From contig NW_024467101.1 of assembly GCF_017591425.1 (NCBI RefSeq), positions 11,978,918 to 12,042,917 on the forward strand: 64,000 nt of DNA, in the 5' to 3' direction. Shown one piece after another: positions 63,531 to 64,000 of this stretch. Position numbers and translations under genes: made by a program. Below the pieces are notes generated by a model. It had not been told where the DNA came from and searched no databases. It worked only from the letters and a program-made list of their open reading frames with translations. How positions within the stretch are numbered: the first letter of the stretch is position 1; every line of letters starts with the position of its first letter. Source of the stretch: Ochotona curzoniae (lineage: Eukaryota; Chordata; Mammalia; Lagomorpha; Ochotonidae).

Positions 63531-64000
63531 TTTTTGAAAATCCTCCTTTCCTGTTAGTGATGGCGCACCCTTTACACAGGACGAGAGTGCAGACTCACAA
63601 GGCCAGCATCGCAGCTCTAAGAAAACCAACCATCTCGGCCAGTTTAGTGTCCTGCAAAGGGTTGACTCTGGTCACAGAGGGTCAGACCAGGACACACAAA
63701 CAGAAGCGTGACCTTGTGCTTTAAGGTTTGTTCAGCCGCAGTCCTCCCTGTGCCGTACTGCCCTGCACTGCCCTCAGCACTTTGCTCTCCACAACAACGC
63801 AAACGCATCCCCTGACCCTGCTGACTGCCACCTGGGAAGGTCTCTGCAGACCCCGTTCTGCACAGCAGGGAAGACCCCCAGCCGATGCCCCTCAAAGCTC
63901 CCCCATGTCTCCCAACAAGCCACAGCCAGAGCCACATGGACACCAGCCAGGCTATACGTACGGGTGTGGGGCACGAACCCCAGGCCAGTGGAGAGGTCGA

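Larger units (their letters stand above)
59224..64000 (-). other. SSH1: SSH1 intron 2 (continues past window)
   Basis: No sequence matching SSH1 exon 2 (expected to encode EEDRKLNL-like residues) is seen up to the edge, so this is read as intron. Unique blocks are 59230-59790, 60095-61080, 61670-62700 and 63535-64000. Confidence 0.7.

Noticed and set aside
59224..64000. Search for the SSH1 intronic microRNA known in human (mir-619)
   Set aside because: It derives from primate repeats, and no matching hairpin was noticed in the SSH1 introns here.
1..64000. CRISPR arrays, phage, insertion sequences, operons or defence systems
   Set aside because: The DNA is mammalian nuclear sequence. The only periodic repeats are microsatellites, a minisatellite and a telomere-like tract.

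Overview
The window is nuclear DNA of a placental mammal, almost certainly a lagomorph and more likely a pika (Ochotona) than a rabbit. The evidence is about sixty copies of a tRNA-derived SINE of the lagomorph C-repeat (C-SINE) type, on both strands and of very different ages, together with a spliced gene whose exons read as mammalian slingshot phosphatase 1. The choice of pika rests on the form of the youngest C-SINE copies and is an inference.

Layout. Positions 1-5753 are read as intron 1 of CORO1C (minus strand). A CpG island covers about 4600-6650, and within it a non-coding first exon ends at a good splice donor at 5754/5753. No CORO1C coding sequence is present; the name rests on synteny with human 12q24.11, where CORO1C and SSH1 are neighbours on the same strand. 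Positions 6650-19650 are intergenic and made of C-SINEs, old L1 3' ends, MIR pieces, a CTTT microsatellite and unique sequence, with no exon seen.

From about 19650 to the right edge lies SSH1 on the minus strand. Its 3' untranslated region is about 19650-23874, its stop codon is at 23875-23877, and exons 15 to 3 run from 23875 to 59223. Exons 1 and 2 and the promoter lie beyond position 64000. All thirteen exons have GT-AG borders, matching phases and no internal stop. Joined, they encode 996 residues. If the missing N-terminus is human-length, the catalytic cysteine falls at residue 393 and the tryptophan after the phosphatase domain at 458, as in human SSH1. The protein is a cofilin phosphatase activated by F-actin. 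CORO1C is also an actin regulator, but nothing in the sequence shows that this adjacency is functional.

I found no bacterial-type system, CRISPR array or new gene family. The second-look items are structural: a three-layer nest of retroposons with perfect target duplications, a family of inverted-repeat mariner-like elements that C-SINEs repeatedly hit, a tiny retrocopy of an mRNA 3' end inside a SINE, an interstitial telomere-like tract in SSH1 intron 6, an 81-bp tandem duplication inside a SINE, and a 19-bp minisatellite just upstream of the last SSH1 acceptor.
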